In this document: positions 55,401 through 61,400 of the stretch, in pieces
Position numbering within the stretch: the first letter of the stretch is position 1
Layout: the number at the start of each line of letters is the position of its first letter
Origin: Nilaparvata lugens
Lineage: Eukaryota > Arthropoda > Insecta > Hemiptera > Delphacidae
Assembly (NCBI RefSeq): GCF_014356525.2
Contig: NC_052515.1
Span: forward strand, 18,433,375-18,497,374
Length of the DNA: 64,000 bases
Direction: 5' to 3'
Translations under genes and position numbers: made by a program
Notes under the pieces: generated by a model
What the model was told of the DNA's origin: nothing
Database searches by the model: none
What the model saw: the letters and a program-made list of their open reading frames with translations, nothing else

Positions 55401-58400
55401 GTTTGATACTATAGAGAGATCCGATTCAAGCTCGGTCTAGACTTTTGAACATAGTCAAGCCGGGTACGCTTCACAAGTGTGCACTGCAATTATTAATAGT
55501 AACTTTTGCCATAGAAGTCATATGTTCAGTGCACTTCTTGTAAACCATACCTGATTTGACCAGGTTAAAATGTCTTGACCAAGCTTGGTGAAACCAAGAT
55601 ATCAGCTTCCAGCAAACCGGTGTTGCCAGATTGTGTGAAATTGTGAATTTCATTTAACTGAAGATATTTAGTGTGCAAACATCGCTGGACTTAGCTGATT
55701 TTATGATTATTTGACATGGTTTTTTGCAGCGGCAATGTTAACTGGGCACAAAGATTGTGTGATAAACTTTTTCTTGTGGGGCTATGATAATTCACGGCTA
55801 TGCTAATAAGCCGTGTACCATACTATCTATGCCATAAAAGTCAGCATTGCCCAAGACATCAATTAGATTCAGCCCGGTTTGCGTACCAAAGTAATATACC
55901 TCTCAAATCAATGCCACCACACAAAGCCAGGTGGAAAAATATCATGTTTCATGTATAATGGCATTGGTATGGCCTTTCAAACAGAATAATCTAGTCAATA
56001 AATCTAAAGCTGCGTACAGACTTGAACGCCATGACCACGCGCATTTCACTTTTCATCAGCAGATTATATTATGTATTTGTATAGAAACAGTAAGGTATAG
56101 ATATAATAAACTTAGCATCAGCTTATGAAAAGTGAAATGTGCATGTTTATGGCACTCAAGTCTGTACATAGCTTAACATGCAGTTTATTCAGTTGAATTT
56201 TGAATAAAGGAGCCTCTTGATGAAATCCCTTATAGATGGACATATCATAACTTGATTCAAAGACAGTTGGATTTTTTTATTTTAGGAGCTACAGACTCCC
56301 TAGCAGCCGCCAGCTACCTAGGAGCGACTGACTCTCTTGCGGCCGCTAGTTACCTAGGAGCCACTGACTCACTTGTTGCCGCTAGTACTCTTGGCATTGC
56401 CGATTCCATGGTTGCCGCGTCCACTGTTTCTGCTCTTGACTCTGTATCCACCGTTTCTTCATCGTCATCAGTTGTTGAGAGTGTGTCATCATCATCAGTT
56501 GTTGAGAGTGTGTCATCGTCATCAGTTGTTGAGAGTGTGTCATCATCATCTGTGTCAGAAGTTGCTGCTGCTACCACTGTAAGTATTTTTGTGAAAGTTG
56601 CTTCTTCTAGTGAATCTCTGTGAAGGTATTTGTGAAACCTGTGTTTATATTGTGTGTGTATTTGAGTTTTTGAGTATATGATACTTTGCGTGAAAGCTAC
56701 TTTTGTATTTTAAGTGGATATCTGTGAAGGTAAAATTTTGTTCCTGTAAGCACTAAGCTATCATAAGTAGCTGCTGCTATCACCAAGAGAATATGATGGG
56801 AATGATAAACCTCATCATTATATTCAGCCTCTGAGTAATACCCAGAATTGAACAATATAACTCAATCTGCTCTGAATCTGTTTCTGTGAATTTCTGTATT
56901 TGTAACATTATGGCGTTCAATGAAATGATATGTCTTAGAAACCACTGAGGCTAGGCTATCAGTTGAGCCCTGCTCTTGAATTAGCCTATGTGTGTCTGCT
57001 CTGGAAAAGAGTGTCGTCATTGGCTCTTATGGATATGTTCACACATTGACTGAATGAGAGCATTTCCATGAAACCCAGATATAGTTTTATTGCCTAAAAA
57101 ATTAGATCAAAAGCTAATGGAAAAATATTGACTACCAAATATTATAATGAATAATTGAGAAATTGTTTTTTCTCATTTCAGGACATTGCCACTGCTGCAT
57201 CTCTTGCTGGTTTTCCTGGATATCCCTTCTTCCCTGGATTCTATCCAGGTTTCCCTGGACTATTTCCTGGTTTCCCTGGACTTCCAGGACTCCCATATCC
57301 AGGATTCCCATACCCAGGATTCCCAGGACCCTTCCCTGGTCTTCCAGTTGACTTCCCATTCCCTGGACTTCCAGGATTCCCATACCCAGGATTCCCAGGA
57401 CCTTTCCCTGGTCTTCCAGTTGACTTCCCATTCCCTGGACTTCCAGGATTCCCATACCCAGGATTCCCAGGACCCTTCCCTGGTCTTCCAGTTGACTTCC
57501 CATTCCCTGGACTTCCAGGATTCCCATACCCAGGATTCCCAGGACCCTTCCCTGGTCTTCCAGTTGACTTCCCATTCCCTGGACTTCCAGGATTCCCATA
57601 CCCAGGATTCCCAGGACCTTTCCCTGGTCTACCAGCTGATTTTCCAGGATTCCCATTCCCAGGACCATTCCCCGGACTTCCAGGATTCCCATTCTTCGGA
57701 CTTCCAGGATTTCCAGGACCATTCCCTGGACTTCCAGGATTCCCAGGACCATTCCCCGGACTTCCAGGATTCCCAGGACCATTCCCCGGACTTCCAGGAT
57801 TCCCAGGACCATTCCCCGGACTTCCAGGATTTCCAGGACCATTCCCCGGACTTCCAGGATTCCCAGGACCATTCCCCGGGCTTCCAGGATTCCCAGGTTT
57901 GTTCCCTGGACTTCCCGGTTTCCCTGTAAGTAAAGATTGATTTATTTTCATTCATTTCATAACATATAAACTCTAGCGTAGCCTATCATGAGTGTTCCAT
58001 ATATGATCCATATAATATAGGTACAATATGATAGAATAGAAACTATATAAAAACTTTTAGTACCCTTTTATTGAAAACTTTAAAATATTTTAACTTTGAT
58101 TTTAACCTGAAAATCAATGACCTATGGTCGAAACTAGTCGTTAAAATATTTTAAAGTTTTTAATAAAAGGGTAGGCCTACTAATTATTTTTTTATTTTTT
58201 ATATTGTTTCTATTTGAATCAAATAGCCCATATAAGCAAAGCGATTTTAGTATGATAGAATTATGCTGTGCTTTATGCTTTGCATAATATGCATATAATC
58301 CATTAATATTAGAACAAATTGAATTCACGTGAAAAATACCATAAAAACATGTATCAGATATGAGACTACTTGGAAGAAAGTGGACATTTCGATATTATGA

Positions 58401-61400
58401 AAGAAATTCTCTATGCTAGATTTATACACAAAGTTTAAGCACAGTAGTTATTGATCAAATACACAAGCATTCTGTTTTATTTGCTTCCAAGATGAATGAC
58501 TATAATTTCTTTTGCTTTCAAAAATATGTTTTACTGTATTGCTGAGTGTGACAGTAACAGCTTACTGATCCTTTTGCATGGAAATCAAAATACTGCAATC
58601 AAAATGAATACATATTGGACTAACTTGAAAATCACATCTATGAATAATGCAATTGAGAGGTTTATAATAAGAAAGAACCAACAATGATTTTAATGGAAAT
58701 CACTACAATGTAATAAAAATATATAATTGTGTTTGTTGATAGTTCCAATCTCAGGTTAGTTCAACATATATTTCATAAACTGCTCTTGGGTTGTATAATA
58801 AATTATTGTTTAAGACTCTCTTAATCTAATTTTTATAGCTTTCAATTAAATTTAAGAAGTTACCCATCCATTCTTCAAACTTCATAAATATTCATGGACA
58901 ATATGATTTAATTTACAATTAATTAGACAAATATCGTAGCAATAATCTTAACCTATCTCAGTCTGAGAGATATTTAATTGACTATATTATTGAAATTGCC
59001 CTATTTCTGCATGAAATTCATCCCAATCTTATATTATATCCACAGGATGCACCTGGATTTCCTATTCTCGACTCTTCGTTACCATTGCTAAGCTCTAGTT
59101 CAAGTTCACTAGGCTCACTTTTATCCTCTTTCGGCTCACTTTCAGCCTCTGATTCATTCTCTTCCCTTGTCTCGTCGTCTGTTCTCGACTCTCTCACTCT
59201 CCCTCTGCTCTCGTCCATGTCTCCCTCTTCAGCTCTGATAACCGAGGTGACCCCTGGCGTAACGGCCACCCGGATTGGCCCGCTGGGAGAGCCAATCACA
59301 GCGCCGATTACAGTTCCCACAATCACGTCCTATGCGGTGTCGCCTCTTGGCGTTGTGGAGTCGCCCATCGTCACCTCTGAATTTCTTCCCGGCAAAATTG
59401 TTACAACGGTATGTGCAGAAGAGGAGTACTTCTAACGTAGGCAAAACATAAATATAATCCATTAATCCGTTAATTTCTGAAACCGTAGATATCCCTTAAT
59501 CTATAACATTTAAAAAATGAAGAAATTACTCAATCGAACAAAATTTGAGACAATAATTCTTACTGTTCTGTTCAGTCTGTTCTGTTTTTCTCTCAATGTG
59601 AAATATAGTAGATCAGGTAGAAAATGACGGCTAAAATACAATCCCTTTTCGCCTTCTGAATAGTAGATTTTCTTAACCTGAATCACTCAGAAATAATGTA
59701 TTAATAGCTTGACCAATCAGATATAAAGACAACTATTTTTTCAACTGGAGATCTTCTTTAATAAACTCTACATAATTTGAAAGATTGTATTGTAATTAAA
59801 AAAAATTAAGACTGGCCAAATGATTTTTTAGAATCATTATTGTTCATAACTGTTGAATATTAAATGTAACCAATCCATTTTCAAATTGATGATTTTCCAA
59901 ATATATTTTTCACAATTCAACAATCGGCAAGTTGATATACAAGTTGGTATTTAATATAAAAACCTTTTGAGAGTTAATTTCTTGAATTCACGTAGACTGT
60001 AGTACTTATTAGAACAAATATGTAATATTATTTTTGAATTGTACATTTTCTGAAAACTGAGCAATTTGAATAGCAGTCGAATAATAAAATGAAACAATCC
60101 TAGTCACTCTCAATGCTAATTTGCGATCTTTCTTCTTTCAAAGATGGACATTAAAAATCAGGGCAGTGGATACTGTTTATCAATTGTAATAATATATTTT
60201 TAAAAATGAGGTAGTCTAGGTATTCAACAATAACCATGCACTTTAGAAAACGAAGTAGATCCCAGAAGACTGATGATATTAACTGAGAAATCTTTGTTTC
60301 CTAAAAGATGGCTTGTGTTGTATTTCATGTCTTTTTGGAAGTTCAAATAAATTCCATATGAAGATTACATGGATAGTTATTTTCAAATTAATTCCTCATC
60401 CACTGTCCATATCTTGAGAATAGGATCTCTACAGATAATTTTATTGTAGTTTTCTATGTATAACAAATTTTATAAATTTAAGACTCTTAATATTCAGAAT
60501 AAGAAAACATTTCTCAATACTCCAAATTCAGCAAGTGAACTACAATAAATCAAGAATCAAATATCATAATTCTTGGTCATAAAGAATATCCTAGATTATG
60601 ATAAGTTTTCATCAATAAAAAAAGTACCTACCTAATGAACTGAATAAATAAATGGTAGTATAAAATCCCAATATTCATATATATAAGCAACCTTGCAAAA
60701 GTAACTTTAATAATGTATGAAAAACATATTACCAACTTGTGAAACTTTATCAGCCTTGGAATTCTCCAAAAAGTTTAATAAACTACTTCAAGCGCTGATC
60801 AAATCTCCATTTGCAGACTTAAGATTTTCTCCAGCTGCTCCTATATCATTGGAATTCCCTGCCACGGGAGAGATGAATCTCAATTTTATCGGTACATTTT
60901 AATAATTGTTCTCTAACTATTAGTACATTTTCTAATAGAAATTGGTAGTTATATTCAGTTTCTGTTTAAGCATTGAAATAAATTTCCATATTTTTTTATT
61001 CTATATAAATAAAGATGTGAATTCATGACTATCAATACCAGTATGAAAAAAAATCATTTGTTGTTTTAAATCATCTAGTTCAGTGTAGATGGGAAAATTT
61101 TCTCATCCATCAATATTCTTGGAAGTCTAGAAACTGTAATGAGTTGTGGAAAGTCATGGAAAAATACAATTTAGGATAATTATTTACAAATATTTTGTAC
61201 AAAGTGTATTTGAAAAAGAACAAAAATAGTTGTACATAAAAATAGATGTTTCCCAATAATAGATAAAATACATCGTACAAGCAACAACCAACAATATTTA
61301 TGTTTCAAAACAAATGAGCAACTTTTTGATTGATGGTTAAAGCGTGCTTTCACTGACTTTCCCAGGTGTCAGCGAATGGCGATTCGATCATAACACCAGA

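Noticed and set aside
57132..57951. Long minus-strand and alternate-frame ORFs rich in Gly/Pro/Glu or Ser/Asp/His
   Set aside because: They are products of the stop-free Pro-Gly repeat. None has splice sites in phase with neighbours, and the +57182 frame explains the region.
60717..60902. ORF with [20 protein letters not shown], possible extra exon of the modular gene
   Set aside because: After the plausible acceptor at 60820 phase 0 meets an immediate stop, and the donor GTACAT is weak. Not consistent with exons 10 and 11, which already join in phase 0.
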